Shown: piece after piece, positions 22,301 to 36,200 of the stretch | Numbering within the stretch: the stretch's first letter is position 1 | Layout: each line of letters opens with the position of its first letter | Assembly (NCBI GenBank): GCA_964035545.1 | Contig: OZ037767.1 | Location: 10,096,207-10,160,206 of the forward strand | Source: Bugula neritina | Taxonomy: Eukaryota; Bryozoa; Gymnolaemata; Cheilostomatida; Bugulidae | Direction: 5' to 3' | Length of the DNA stretch: 64,000 bases | Made by a program: the position numbers and the translations under genes | The notes under the pieces: generated by a model | What the model saw: the letters and a program-made list of their open reading frames with translations, nothing else | The model's database searches: none | Told to the model about the DNA's origin: nothing

Positions 22301-25300
22301 AATCTGGTCTGTGCCTACAAGATGTGATACTGCCATCATCTGATCTCTCAGGAACACCTGGACACAAGACATTAGCAAAGGCTGGCTGTGAACAACTCTA
22401 ACTGTAAACATCGCTGTCTCGCTTCCTGGTACCAACAGCCTAAAAATGTATATGCAAATGCAATTTCATTACCAACTAAATAGGTTTTACCTTAAAAAAA
22501 AAAACATATTAGTCCATTTCACTAATAGTGAAAAGTCATATATTAGGTACTATAGTTTATATAAATTACTGCTTTGAAAAATATTATAAATATTGCTCAA
22601 AATCTAGCAACAATTTAAAAAACATGGCAAAATTCATAAAAGATATTTCTAGCATCTAGTTAACTTTAGAGTATAATTGAAAAGCAAACTCTGTTGATTC
22701 AAGATCATCCAGTATTTAGCTTACAACTACACAGCTTTAGGACTACTATCTGGAAAAACAAAACTTTAGACAAACAAGATTGGTAAATGCTGAACAGAAC
22801 TCTACTGACTCAAATACAGTCTTAGCTGCTTCAGACTCTACAAACTACTCATTATTACATACTTGTGATTAGCAACTGTGCAGTGATTAACAACTCCTGG
22901 CGGAAGTCTTCCCAGAGGAACCGGACCCCAGAGAGACTCTACAATCTCTGGCATCACCACATTAGAGAAGAGCCCAGCCTGTAGCTTTAGTACCACTTTA
23001 CCCAGTTTGCATGGAGAAACATGTCCTGAAATATAGCAGTTCCATAGAGAACGTAAACTTTAACAAAATCCGAAGAAGCATAAGCTAGTGGCACAAGGGT
23101 CTGTATACACCTTTTAAACTCAGAACATAGAATTTGCATTTTGTAATGTTGAGTTTACTCAGTGGCCCCTGTGGTGTAAATGATTAGTAAGTCTGTTTGT
23201 GAGCAGGTCCCGGGTTAGAATCCCAGTTAGGGCAAAATTATTTTACAAGCTATTTCGGCCTTTAGTGAAGTGTAGTAGTACTTTGAAGAAGTTGAGAGGT
23301 CCAGGCAGCCTGAAGACCAAAGGAGTAGTAGAGAGGCCAGAGAAGTTTTAAGAACTGGGTGGAATGTAGTGTTGAGTATGCTCAGTAGTCCTTGTGGTGT
23401 AATGGTTTTTGTGCTTGGTTGCAAGCTGGAGGTCTCGGGTTTCGAATCCTAGTGAGGGCATCATTATTTTGCATATTTAGGTGCAGCAGTAGAAAAATTA
23501 AGATAGTCTGGGTGCTTTAATTAACTTAATAAATTCTAGCTCGAGGTTATACGGGGTTGAAAATCCTTAAAACGGATTGAAATTTTCGAGGGACCATATG
23601 AAATGGACTTTGAGAGTTGTCATCACTACAAAAACTTCTAGTAACTATGTGATTCATTACTATAACACTTATGGTGTGTCTTTTTGAATGCTGTAAAGTT
23701 TATAGCTAAGCTTTTGGCGTAACTTTCTAATGCTTTAAATATTGTAATTATTGCTGAGCTTTCCGAGTAGTGAATAGTTTATTCATATTTTAATTTACGA
23801 CTGCACACCTTTAATTTTGTTTCATTTTTGCTTACTCATTGCAAATCAGTCTCGGTCGAAGTTCGGCTTGTCAGTTGACCGACATTCCAATGTCGGTCAC
23901 CCAAAACTCCGACATTCCGAACTTCTGCCGATTTTCAATCAAAGATTCTATAGAATGTCCTTTGTGTTAGTAAAAAGGAGGCGAGTTTCAAGCTAGTAAA
24001 TCAGTTGAAGATTGGAGCTCTTACTAGAAGAAACTATGCTACATAATAAATCTCACTTTTATCGCACCACACAAGACTCTCTCATCTCTTACCACTTGCA
24101 AGGAGTTATATTATCTGGTATGATTACATTAAAACCCACAAGTTACTACACATTAATTCTTTTGCTACATTTCTTATCTAGAACACATGTTTTTCCTAAA
24201 TTTCTCTATTACTGCACCTATAAAATTGAAATTTATAGTAACAAATTATTACTATTTCAATCTCAATTTCAGTTATTAATAATGGAAAGTGAACAAACCC
24301 ATACCATTAACAATAAGTGATGAATCCCCCAGATTTGCGTTAATATTGATCTTATAAGGCTCTACTCTTTCAAGACTCATGTACCGAGCGAGGTCGATAG
24401 TTGCACGTCCCAATTCGTCAGCAGATTGGCGGGATCCCTTTTTAGATCGAGTGAGAGATAACGTGAGCTTTTTCCCGTAATCTTCATGTGAAGTGAACAC
24501 TCTCTAAACAGGATAGATAGCATTGGTTTTGGCATATATTACCAAACTGTAATAGTAGTTATACATTATCAAGTTTCATTGCCATATAAAAATTGCTCAA
24601 ATTGACCCACAACAGAATTACCTATCACCATTATTTAAACAAGTTTTGTTATGTCAACATTATGATGGTGTTCTACATTTTCTGAGTACAAGTTGACAAT
24701 ACTTCTACATTACAATATGGTAATGTTGAGAGGACAACTACTACTCTAGCACAGTTAGTACTACTCTTCAATTTAATTTGCAATTATAGCTATTTCCCCA
24801 GCTTCATTTTAGGCTAGAATAGAGATCATATTGTAAATTTGCATATAAGTTTTTGCAGTTATGTTAAATAGTACTATAAGATTTGACGCATCAGCTTAAT
24901 AAAAACCACCATGTTTTTTCAAGTATAGTTTTGAAAGTAGCTTAGAAATGGTGCTTTGTAGTGTCAAAAGTGAGCATGTAACTACTACAATAACGCTATT
25001 TCAATGAAAACTGGGCGTAACCTAACATGCATATAAAACAGGGGTGTCCAGCCTCTTTAGACCGAAGGCAGCCCTGATATAAAATAGGTGAAAGCCTGCT
25101 GGGCAAGATGTATTTTCCTAATAGCAGTTAGTTGGTGGTAAACACTAGAATATTACATATGATGATGCAACAGGAAACATTCTCACCTTGAAAGGTTGAA
25201 AATTGAACTCATTGCTGGAAGCAGTTCGCGTTGCTTTTAGCTTCATAATCCCTTCTCTTTCCAGATAAAAATCAATGTACATTTTTTTAGCATATTTGCT

Positions 25301-28300
25301 GACAGCTTGAAGGTTGTTTAGCTCCATTGTAAACAGAAGATTCGCCCCAACTACATTCTAGAAAAAAATTCCAGAAAGAACATTCTAGAAACATATAGGA
25401 CACTTAGCATGCGCCAAGTTCTCACTGAGACACAGTTAAAAATAAAACCAAAGAATTCGACTATCAGTAATAAAATAGTCTGATCTTTGAGACCAATGAA
25501 TATAAGAGTTCAGAACAAGTGTGTAGATTATTCATGTCAACTAATGCACCTAGTAGCTGCATTATACTCCTGTGTGCCATTTTTAAACTTTTTATTATAT
25601 CAAAATCCAGCTCAACCTCTAAGTATAGGCATCTGTTATACCTACTTGTAAGAGTTGTCTAAAGTTTGGTGAACCCTTGTGATATATTCTTTAGATTTTG
25701 AATATAGTTTGAAAATCATGAAGAATTACGAACTGAGGTTTTTTAAATTTAATATGAGATCAAAAATTGCAGCTCCCAGCTCATATGAATTATAAGGAAA
25801 TTATTATATAAACTTGGTTAATAAATTATCTAATGTTGACCTTGGCTGCCATTCCTTACAAACTATAATACTATATAAAGGCTAACAAGTACACAAGTAC
25901 AGCCACCCATTCAGGACTACAATAAGAAAGGTAAAGAACAAAGACTAAGGAGTGTAATAACATGTAACCGAATATATTTACATCCTGTGGAGCCAAGACA
26001 GCGAGTTTACCAGCTGGAGACACACCCCGGTACATGGCACCACTCAGTCCAAAGGGCTGATCATACGTTTGCTGCCACAGCTGTTTAGTTGTCTCTTCAG
26101 ACTGCGTAAGGTGTGAGTCAGCACTTCTATCAGTAAGATTGTCATCATGGTTGAATATCTACACATGTAAATACAACGATGAATGATAGAGACACAGATG
26201 TGAGTATATGGAAATAGTAGTGTTATATTTACTATAACTATACTGGAATATTAACCAAACTGAAACTCTACTGTTTGGAAAAACAGACTAGCCTATTTTA
26301 TCTATATAACAAGTTAGACATTGCTAGTTGCAACTAAAACACATGGTAATCTTAAATATAATATTTTTAGTTACTTGAGAGCAACACAAAATCACACTAC
26401 ATGTCCGTGATTATGATCAACATCAAGTGGTACAGCATTGATGCACACAGAAAACAATGTTTCTATCTGTTTGGAGACGGTACACTCAACACACTTACTC
26501 TGCCAAAGTACTGCGTTGTGTCCTTCTTGTATAAGTGAGGATGCAGCTGGTGGGTGTGCCATGCCAAGTCTATGTCATAGCAAGGCACCAGAAAAGCGTT
26601 GGGGTGAAATGTTTTAAGCTGTAGCATCATCTACAAGTACACAACATCATGTTTCTGCGTGAGATTAGAGCTTCTTCATATACAATCTCAATATGAAGTT
26701 GAGAAACGCCTGTGTTCTAGATTAGAAATGTAGCATAAGAAGTTATGTTCTCAGGAGAATTTCAACCCTCGCCCCAAACTACAATTTGATGATAAAATTA
26801 AAGAACTTAGGCTATCTCAATTTCTCTACTACTGCATCCAAATGACTTAATTCAGCAGAGGATTTAGGCTAATAGCCTTCTGGAGTTTGTTATTGCTGTA
26901 ACATGATTGAGTAAGTATGCGGGAATATGAAGGCTTAGAGTGAGCCAATCTGTGGCATGCAACATGAGAAAACTAGGTTTAGCTGTGGTTCTTTGAAACA
27001 TGACTGCACATGTATGTAGATTAGTTGGAAGAAAAACTTCCTTAAATTTCATGAAAAACATAGGTACATAAACATATTATATATCCAGTACAATTTTCTT
27101 GACTTGAGTGTAGGCCTATATCACAGTGAATACTATAGATTGTAATAGTAAAAGACAAATATAAAAAATCAATATTACATTACCTTATATCTGTGTATAG
27201 CATTAGAGAGGAACTTCCAGTCATCATAATGAGGTAAACTGACATTGTAGTAGAAAGTTCCCTGTCTCTCAGCTGCTCCAACCAAGTCGTATGAAAGTTG
27301 TGACTTATAGCCTGAGGAATCATTAAACTCAGTCACAACTGTGGGGTTCAGCTCCAAGGGCTCATCCTGCAATTATGAATCAGTGCTATTTCCTTACCAA
27401 ATTTCTCATGTGTGTTAGGAATCAACTAAAAAGAGGTGCAAGTCATTAGAGTGGTGAACTGCATGCTGAGTGATAATCATGTGATAAAGCGATCCTTCAC
27501 TAAAAACGTACTTCGTTTAATTAATTCTTGCTGTAATGTGTTTGTCACCACACCGACAGTAACAATAATGTCAATTTAAACTCAAAATTTTTGTTTTGTT
27601 AGTTATTTTGCATAAACTATTAGAGTTTCTCATTTTCAAACTTTACTTGCAAACTGTAGTTTCGTTCCAGTTTTAAGGTCAAGTAGTTGAAACTGTTTAT
27701 TACATCATAAACATAAAATAAACACAATTATAATACTTTTAACTTCCTTGAAATAAAATTGGCCAGGTATAACTTAAATTCATGAACACAGAAGAGGTAA
27801 TTTAATTATAACAATTTTAAGTTCGACAGGATAAAGCTTAACCATGAGCAAAATAGCAAAATATATCTAGCACCAACCATGAGTACAGCCAAGCACAATT
27901 TACAATAAACAGGTTGCACTAAACAGGCATTTGTAAAAGAACTATTGTAAATTATGAAAAGATTCCATTCTGGTATTATGTAAAGGAATTATATGTATTG
28001 TGAATTATTATGATGGAGCATTTGTAAATTGATCAGCTATTATACTATTAATAAACTGTAAGTCAACATACATGTACTAGCAATCATATTACAATCACTA
28101 CATCTGCATGCTTCCATTATGTAAACAGATTTTTTATACTTGCAAATGTTTCATTCCAATGAAGCCTCAACCCATAGGGTAACAATTCATCAAAATGGTT
28201 CTTTAGAATGAAAATGGCAGATAGCAGTGGTTATAGTTACATATATAATTGGTGCGAAATGTAAGAAATGTAGTAATATAACAATATAAGTATATATGAA

Positions 28301-29691
28301 TATTTTATATTCTATAAGTTATAGCCTACAGCTTGAAATTCGTTCAATTGAATATTGGCCATGTTTGTTTACATTTACTGCATCCCAACGCTTCCCATTA
28401 TCCAATGAATATTTATTTGATGCATTGAGACAATGTGAATCAAATGGAACTACAACCAAAACCCTTTTTTAGGAGCATATAATCCTGCATGGATCCATTC
28501 GTAGCATGGGAACCCAGTGACTAGGATGCAGTAACCGGATTGAACTTATGGCTAGCAAATTTCAAGGGGTGAACAGTTTGAAATTGCTATCTTTTAAGAA
28601 AAGACAACTTTGTATGGATGGATCCTAGGAACATGTGGTCTTTTATTAGGATGTAACCCATACAAGAATCCATTCAATGTATGAAAACATAGAGAATAAG
28701 AAATTCAGTTGCAGCTTAGTTATTTGTAGAAATGCATGTATTTTGTTTTTAAAGCTTCTGTCACAAGTTAAATAGATGAAGTTACTCCAAGAATTGTTTA
28801 AAAAAGAAAAGTGTCGTATGATTTAGGAGAATATCGCAGCAAATATTCAATGTGTGTGAGTTTTAATTTTGAAAAACTTTGTTCACCCAAGAAAGAAATT
28901 TTAAATTTTATTGTCTTGGCATAGATTTAAAATGTGTGATTTTCATTTTTCTTTTGAGCTTACCTTTGGGGCAAATTTTTCCCACATATTTCTGATCTCA
29001 TCAGATATTGCATAAGATCCATTTATGAAAACATTCGGTTGGTATAACATAGTATGATCAGGGATCATACCAATTACTTCTTCACAGTCTTTGTGGTAAG
29101 CCAATGGTGCAAGCATATGGCAATGCCATACCCACTCTATATCTATGGGAGCACCTTGTATGGGATGCTTCGTATTCGAACTTTTGATGGCAGGTAAAAA
29201 TATTTTTTCATACCTATACAAGCCAAACAGTGAAACATTAAATAACAGCTAGTGGTAAATTACTATGTTGAAATATGTCAGTAGTCCCCTAGTGTAATGG
29301 CTAGCATGATAGCTTGCAAGTTGTAGAACTATAGTTTGATTCCTGGCAGGAAATTATGTAAGGAAACATAAAGATTGGGATAACTCTCTAAACTTCTCTA
29401 AACTTATTTTAAATGGCTATTATAGAACTTAAATCTAGTTACAGTCAACTGCTCTACTAATATCTTGTATTTGAAAAATGTTGAAAGACTCAAAAACTTT
29501 ACACTGTTTTACCTTAATTGCTTTTCTCACCTACGAATAGCATTCGTCAAGACTGGTCCAGGTGTGAACAGTTTAGGGTACTTGGATATGATTTTTAAAA
29601 ACAGTAGCTCATTTCTCATAGCCACAACATGATTGTTGTTTGTAAGAGACAATGGCACTTGATGGGCTCTATCAACATATGGGTGAGTCAT
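19318..29691 (-). CDS. glycine-rich domain-containing protein (GRDP/DUF1399), copy B
   Basis: Twelve exons on the minus strand: 29531-29691, 28964-29213, 27184-27366, 26499-26630, 25982-26158, 25187-25357, 24305-24503, 22863-23025, 22280-22439, 21214-21343, 20496-20656, 19318-19848. Exons 1-11 have exactly the lengths of copy A; the last is 12 bases longer, giving 805 residues with no stop. Both Trp-His motifs are intact. Against copy A, exon 5 is identical in protein and exons 2, 3, 4, 8, 9 and 10 differ by 1-3 residues, but exons 6 and 7 differ at about 16 of 57 and 22 of 66. The Cys-Gly tail is rebuilt, with an ICGGCGGCEGMWSRT interruption. Probably a functional, diverging paralogue. Confidence 0.92.
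23142..23460 (+). mobile_element. two tandem tRNA-like SINE units in GRDP-B intron 7
   Basis: Two heads, at 23164-23233 and 23387-23460, share GTGGTGTAA box A-like and CGGGTT.GAATCC box B-like words and the upstream TGTTGAGT / CTCAGT lead-in. They repeat at about 225-base spacing, which gives the approximate unit length. Neither folds as a proper tRNA. They are absent from the corresponding intron of copy A, so they inserted after the duplication. Confidence 0.65.
23478..24220 (-). mobile_element. enlarged MITE (TAGGTGCAG family) in GRDP-B intron 7
   Basis: One edge reads TAGGTGCAGCAGTAGAAAAA and the other, inverted, TTTCTCTATTACTGCACCTA. At 743 bp it is five times the usual length. The inner part is unrelated to the short copies and includes a self-complementary TCGG/CCGA-rich patch at about 23850-23935, so it probably holds a nested insertion. 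It lies in the same intron and next to the same flank as the copy at 12003-12147, and is therefore the same ancestral insertion. Confidence 0.6.
25040..25110 (+). mobile_element. hAT-like non-autonomous element fragment
   Basis: Begins CAGGGGTGTCCAGCCT, the kind of terminus seen in hAT-type non-autonomous elements, and resembles the start of the longer element at 50134-50469. Only one end is recognisable. It lies in GRDP-B intron 6. Confidence 0.4.
26695..26841 (+). mobile_element. MITE (TAGGTGCAG family) in GRDP-B intron 3
   Basis: Contains the family core (GCCTGTGTTCTAGATTAGAA, ATGTAGCATAAGAAGTTATG) and a right terminus TCTCAATTTCTCTACTACTG followed by CATCCA. The left terminus is eroded. 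It is orthologous to the relic at 9655-9720 in copy A. Confidence 0.65.
29279..29353 (+). mobile_element. tRNA-like SINE head in GRDP-B intron 1
   Basis: CAGTAGTCCCCTAGTGTAAT, GG..AGCTTGCAAG and a decayed box B (AGTTTGATTCC) match the head of the other family copies. It is absent from intron 1 of copy A. Confidence 0.55.
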
Positions 29692-29875
29692 TGTATACAG
29701 TCAGAGTCCTGGACGATATTCTGCAAATTACATCATATTATCCATGGAACATATGAGTCATTAGATAACCATGGTTTCAAGTAAAGAAGTTAACATTTCT
29801 AAAGGAAGCATGTAGATGAAACCAGAGGTAACTTAGCTAAATTTATAATGCAAAAGTTATTGCTTTGTACACAAA

Positions 29876-32800
29876 TATTAACTTTAATTGAAATAAAAGC
29901 AAATAAAATGGAGCATTTGCACCAATTGAGTAATTTAATGATTAGGTTCAGGTTTACGGTGTGTTCTGTGTGACCGGTACTATCAGTATCACTGTAACCT
30001 ATATAAAGTCTCAGTTTGTTGCTGGTTAGTTATCAATTCTTAGTAAGTTTACAAAACACAATGTGTACAATAAAGTAATATAAAAGTAATACATACCCGA
30101 TAACTTACCATTTTATTGATAATATTATTATCATGCTTATCACAGTAGCCATTCAAAATAGCTAGCATTATAATTATTATTTAGATCACCACCAGTTTCA
30201 CTAATACCAATACCTAACATCGTAATAAATTTAATACAAGTGATGTGATTACATTAGTTTCAAGTTAAAATAACAAATTCAAAATAGTAAACATACATAC
30301 CTATATAGTAATAATTACACATACACTCTCATTTCTGTTATTTGAGTGAGGTACCAGTAGCAGCTGCTAGACCTAACCCAAAGGTAATAAAGTATTGATG
30401 TGTGTAAGTTACTTATAGAGCTCTGTAAATATAAAATGAATTCAAGCTATAGCTCAATAGCATGGATGAAGCTCTTATTGTTTTATTGAAACAAAAAGCT
30501 AATTCAAATTTATTGGTTGTACAATCATGAGTAGAATAATGCCTGTTGAAAGAGTTTATTAATTGCATCATAAGTGTGCATGAAACTTCCTGTTACGCTG
30601 AAGTATAAACAAATGTAAAAGAAATAAAGATGAATAAAATGCACTGTAGTATCATTCTAGGTAGTCCTGGAGCCATAATGGTGGTTTATGAGCTCTAGTA
30701 GACCCTCTGTAAATCTATATTCTATACTGTCATCAGTTGATTCAAGATGGACAGCTGGCGCTGTTAGTTCTGTTTGCTTGTCACCTGCTATGGTATCTGC
30801 TCACACTTCAACATGGCCAGGTTGATGAAAAGATCTGGTGTCATTTCAATTGCTATGGCTCTTATTGTACAGCATATTATGATCAGAACTTCTTTTCTGC
30901 AACACCTTCTTGACACCTGCGCCTGTGATTGTTCAAGTCCCAAACCAGGACTGGCTGTCTATGTTGAAGAATTTTGATAGATATTTTGCTGACTTACTAT
31001 ATTGAGATTGTAACTTCTTTTTTCTAGCTTTTATATATCTTTGATGAATACTATCTAACTGATCAAACAAAAGTTGGGGTAATGTTGTCCTGGTTGAACG
31101 TCCAAGAAGTTCTTGTATTGCTATAACTGTTTTAAGTACTTTAGTATAAGCAAAATAGTTAATTACCTAATGGCTTAGCTTTAAGTTGGTAATATTTACT
31201 GTAAATAAATAGCAATAATAGATTACCTTTTTTAAAGTGTAATCGGCCAGAGAACAGGTATTTTGGCGGCTGTCTACTCTGAAAATTTCAGTTTCACTTT
31301 TTCTCTTTAAAATCTAATTTTAATGATCTTCTAAACGCTTCGTCTGTAGATATATATCCAAAAAGAGATTTAGTAAACAGAGTAAGCTTTTGATCCAGTA
31401 CTATAAAAAGAGGAGAAGGTTGGGGTTACAGTCTATGTGTATATAGTATGTTTTCATCCAATAATAGAAAGAGGAGGTAGCCATGCATAAACTTTATTGA
31501 TGTGTATCATATTACATAACTACTCCTGTAATAATAGTAGTAGATAGTCTTTCATTGTTGGTAGGCTTTGTTGTTCCTGTCATCATCAGATGAAATGTAT
31601 TTCAAATTATCTCTAATCATTTTTCTGTATTTTAAAAGTTCTGATTCCGGGTCTCTACATCTGCACAAATGTGATTAGCAATTTTTACAGCTAATTGTAC
31701 AAGTTCATGTGGTGAGCTACTTGTATGCTTAAAGTTCCAAGTTTTGCTGAATTTAAAGAATAAGGATAGCACAATTTCCAGAATGCCCAGCCTACAGCTG
31801 ATGTATTTTCTCAACCTATTACTAATTTTCACTGTTTCTTCACTTTGTAAAATTTCATATTCAAAATTGCCAGCAGCTAGTATAGTCTACTGGAACTAGA
31901 AAATGGCCACCGCATTGTTCCAAAAGATTCACATACAATGAGATCATAATGTTTCTGTTGGGACTTTCGATGATCATTGAAAGCTTTTGCTACATTATGC
32001 TCTAAAAGCGTCTGCTGGTATAATTATAAGGCTAGACTTGTCAAAGTATAGTAGTTATTTAGTATTAGTTAAAATTTTCTTCATTCAGATGATCAAACAC
32101 AGTCTATTGGTCAGTTCCTCAGTCAAATCCTTCGTCTAGCTTGGGCGGAGTAGTAAACCTTTAACAGCTTCATCATAAATGTACTATCTAACACTTTCCT
32201 ACTTTTTTCATCTATGCATCGTGGGTAGTAGCTGCAGCTGTAGCATCACACCAGAGTTTTATTACCTCAATTCCGACATTCTACTGACTATTTTCCATTG
32301 AGGTAGGCTCGTCACCCCCAAGTTTTTAAATGTGTTTTACTAGTTTTATCTCTCTCCTTTTCTTATTTTATACACACACATGTTTGCACACACAAAATTG
32401 ATTAATGAGTAACTGTCCATCTTGGATGGTGCAAATTATCTGTTTTTTTTTTATAAATGTGTAGATCGTTACTGAAAATAGATATTATAGACTTTACCAA
32501 CACATAGTCATTTACAGTGGAACCCATTTTGACTTGCTATTCTACATTTAAATTACAAAAACAAAATTAAATGTCAATAGCCTAAGTATTTTATTTTTCT
32601 GCTGTTTTGAAGCAGCCAATTCAAGTCTTGTGAATGCATAAACTTCTTTACGTACATCAGGGAAAGCACATATTAATTTTTTTTTCAAATTTCTCCTTCA
32701 CTGCCCTTATAAACCTCTGAGTGTAGTTTTGAAGAATCATGTTGGAAATTGTTTTCAACGTGCCTGGTCAGAAGCACCTGTGGTAGATAAACGCAGCATG

Positions 32801-33230
32801 GTAAACATTGGCCAAACATCAGATTGCAAATATATTTACGTACGTAAACCATCATTATAAAATTGGTCACCTCTTATAGAACTCATGCAGGTAACAGCAA
32901 AATAAACTTGAATTTAATTAGTTTTTTATTTTAATGTAAGAAAATATCAAATATACTGTTTTTGTCAGTTCCCATATAACTTGATGCAACTGTAAATTTC
33001 TTTTACAAAAAACTTGTAAATTATAAATAGTATAAAACTGTCTACTTACGATTTAATAAATAACACAATATACTTTGGCATAGATTGGAGATAAAAAAGA
33101 TTGAATTTACAATGATTGGCTTCAATTTTAACAAAACAATATCCAAGTATTTTGGCAGCTAACGAACATATTTTTTCTAAATCCTAGCGTATTTTAGTGA
33201 GTCAAGTTGGAAGACTAGAAACTGTCTTTG
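29876..33230. other. spacer between GRDP-B and the integrin gene
   Basis: No defensible gene. A GC-richer patch at 30730-31000 and another around 31630-31980 hold open frames of 60-70 codons with no family I recognise; they may be relics of old transposon proteins. A TTTATT at 32925-32930 could be the minus-strand polyadenylation signal of the integrin gene, about 300 bases past its stop. Confidence 0.4.
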
Positions 33231-36200
33231 TTAATAGGACTCGCAGAGTCTTTCTGTTTCGTGGGGTTGTCCGCTCTGTTGTTTCACAACTTTGGCCTCA
33301 GCATACGGCCGGTATCTTTTGAAGAAACCGCAAAGCCATAATACTATTATGATGATGATGAGCAGGAGAAAACCACAGCCAACCCCTATGGCTATCCACT
33401 TCCAGTCTATAGGCTTGACTACCTGCAAACCAAGGTAATACAGAAATTGATTTATTTCAAGACTAAGGCATTTTTGCATATTTTTATATTATATAACTGT
33501 AATTAGACAGAGCTTCAAGAAAACAACAGCATGTATTACTATCATATATATTGTATGCTAATGTACTCACTACTGGTGGTTTGTATTTTTCAAAGAATGA
33601 TGTGATAGTTGAAGTGTCAGAAGAATAAATACTCGGTTTCACAGCGTATGGAACAGAGAGAACTTTTACACTAGCAGCGCTGCTAATAGCCAGTTCCGTG
33701 GTGTAGTTGTTGGTCAGATTGTTCGTGGTGGAGCCAAGCCATAAGAAAGAATATATCTACAATACCATATGATATGCAGGGGATAGATTATACACATCAA
33801 ACACACCTGGCACCCACGTGCACGCACACATGGCCACACAACCACATATAACCACACATGCATGATTAAAAATTTGATTATTAAAATAACTTTTTGCTTC
33901 ATGTAAGTTAAAATTTAGGCTATTTGGAAATATTTTGTAATCGGTGAATACAAAATAATTCCCCAATATGTTTTGGCCTGCTTGAAACTTGAGAAATAAG
34001 AAGACAACTACTACAAAACAAATTGAATGTACATTCAGCAGACATAATACTGCCTAGTGTAGTTTGCAGCTCTCACTAAACAAGCTATTGGAATCAGGAA
34101 TATTGGAATTGAAAAATGATAATAAAATGTCTAAAAATAGAAACAAGAAACAACCAATCAAATGTCAGCTGAATAAGTCAGTCTGTTTAGCGACACCAAC
34201 TGAATCATGGCTCATATTTAATATTTCTAAACACAACTTCTACCTGCTACATAACAAAGTAGCACTGCTTTATGAGAACACAACTCCTTCTCTAACAAGA
34301 TGAAAGCTGCTTGTAATCAAGAAAGCTTGTGCTTTGCAGCTAATATCAAATAGAGCAGCCTTGGTCTAGGGGTTAGAGCGTTTGCTTAGTAAACACGAAG
34401 CCATAGGTTTGAACCACGACAAAGGCCATTGGTGATGTTAGGAAGAGCATCCAGTCATAATTGCTCCTGTGCCATATATGAATAAATCCTTAGCCCGATT
34501 TAACAAAAACCTCTTCCATCAGGGGTTTGCTCACAGGGATGGTGACTATAAACTTGTGTGAGTTTTGTAGCTATAATCAAGTTAGTCGTTAGTATTGTTT
34601 TGTGTTACCTTAAGAATGACTGTTTCTTCGTTCAGGTTGGGTAATGTACAGGTGAGTTTTGCACAACTGGCTTTACCATTACTACAGGTAAGCTGTTCTG
34701 TTGGGGAGTAATCTCTCTTGTACCTCGCTTCATCTACACTAACATTCTGAGGATTCACAAATCGGGTGGGAACTTCACACGTTGCTTCACCTAAACATGT
34801 ACCAAATGAATCATTAGATCAACATAATGTCATGAAAAGCCACTTGGATTAGTGATGCTGACTTAGAGAATTTGCAGTGCGTTTGGCTAAGTGTTACGCT
34901 GCTTATAATAATTGACTTGAAAATTTTATTTTCTCCAGCAAAAATTAATTTACAGTCAAGCAGTATTTAATGTTTTATATGTAGCATAACAAGCATTCAG
35001 ATCATAAATTTTTTCATTTTGAAATAATTTCCAGATATCTTGCGTATATTGGCCATGAATTCAGCTCTTTTTATACCCAACTACTATATCAAACAGCAAT
35101 GATAGCATAACAATGCAAGATTGTAAACTGTGAGTCAGAAAAGTTTGGGCTCGAATATTTGTCTTCCAGTCATAACTAATTGAGACAGAGTATCTTAGAA
35201 CTTGTTGTGGTGTATTTCAATTATAAGTTTGAAACCAGCTATCAGGGTAAGAGTTTCAGAATTAAGAACAACTCAAACAAATGCTCACTGTGAATAGTGA
35301 CTGGTACGTTAACCCTGTGCCATTTGCTAAATAACTCTAGCAAGTATTGTGCTCCCTCGTTATCTCACGGTTCCATATCTCACAAATTTCCTTAGGTCGC
35401 CACTAGAAGGGCTTGGACCTTGGCTTATGTATGTGTGTATAAGGAAAAAATGGCTAAATTTAATGGATTCATGAGTTAAATCTGGGATTTCACTATGTCA
35501 CAAATTGAAGTTTTGGAACTCGCAGCTTATTGAGATACGGAGGGAGCACTGATTTGCAAATTTATTCACAGGAGAAGACAACTGCTAACCTTGAACAATG
35601 TCTATATCTTTATAGACGTATAAGATGTAGTCATCCTTTGCAATGTTATAGAGTGGCCAATCAATTTCTACTTCACATTTTCCAACCAAACTTGGGCCAG
35701 AGGTATAGATTACATATCTGTAAGTACAAATGAAATGTGACAAAAAAACTTAATGCATTTTGTAATAGGTTGTCACAGCTGTCGGTGCAATTGCTGCCAG
35801 AAACACTCATGTTGGCAATACGATAGCTGCTAGATAAAGAAATGCTATGAACTGGCAACCAGTAAATTTCGCTGTATTATATATTCTACACACCATACTG
35901 TAGCAACCATACATTAAGTCTATTGACTTATACAACTACACTAAACAGGTATATTAAATCCCATAGGATTTATATATTTATATATTTATTTACTAGTTTT
36001 TATTTTGAACTCAGTCAACTAACTTGTGTTCAACCAAAGGTCCTTGCTGGAGAAAAGTGTTACTCCGGTTATATGTGATGATGTCATCAGGTGTGGAAGT
36101 GCCACTGATATTCACGCTTGTTTTGACTTGCAAAGGAATTGATAAGTTAAAAGAATTATCTTCTGGGAAGCTATCTTGGGCGTAGTTACTGTAAGCATTG

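Larger units (their letters stand above)
18366..29875 (-). repeat. right arm of large inverted duplication
   Basis: Reverse-complement partner of the left arm, carrying GRDP copy B. It is slightly longer because of private insertions: two SINE units and an enlarged MITE in intron 7, a SINE in intron 1 and the CA/CGCA microsatellite. Similarity extends about 180 bases upstream of the start codon and then fades. Confidence 0.88.

Noticed and set aside
30774-30977. 67-codon plus-strand frame
   Set aside because: No recognisable domain, no supported splice context, and no second exon nearby; possibly an old transposon relic.
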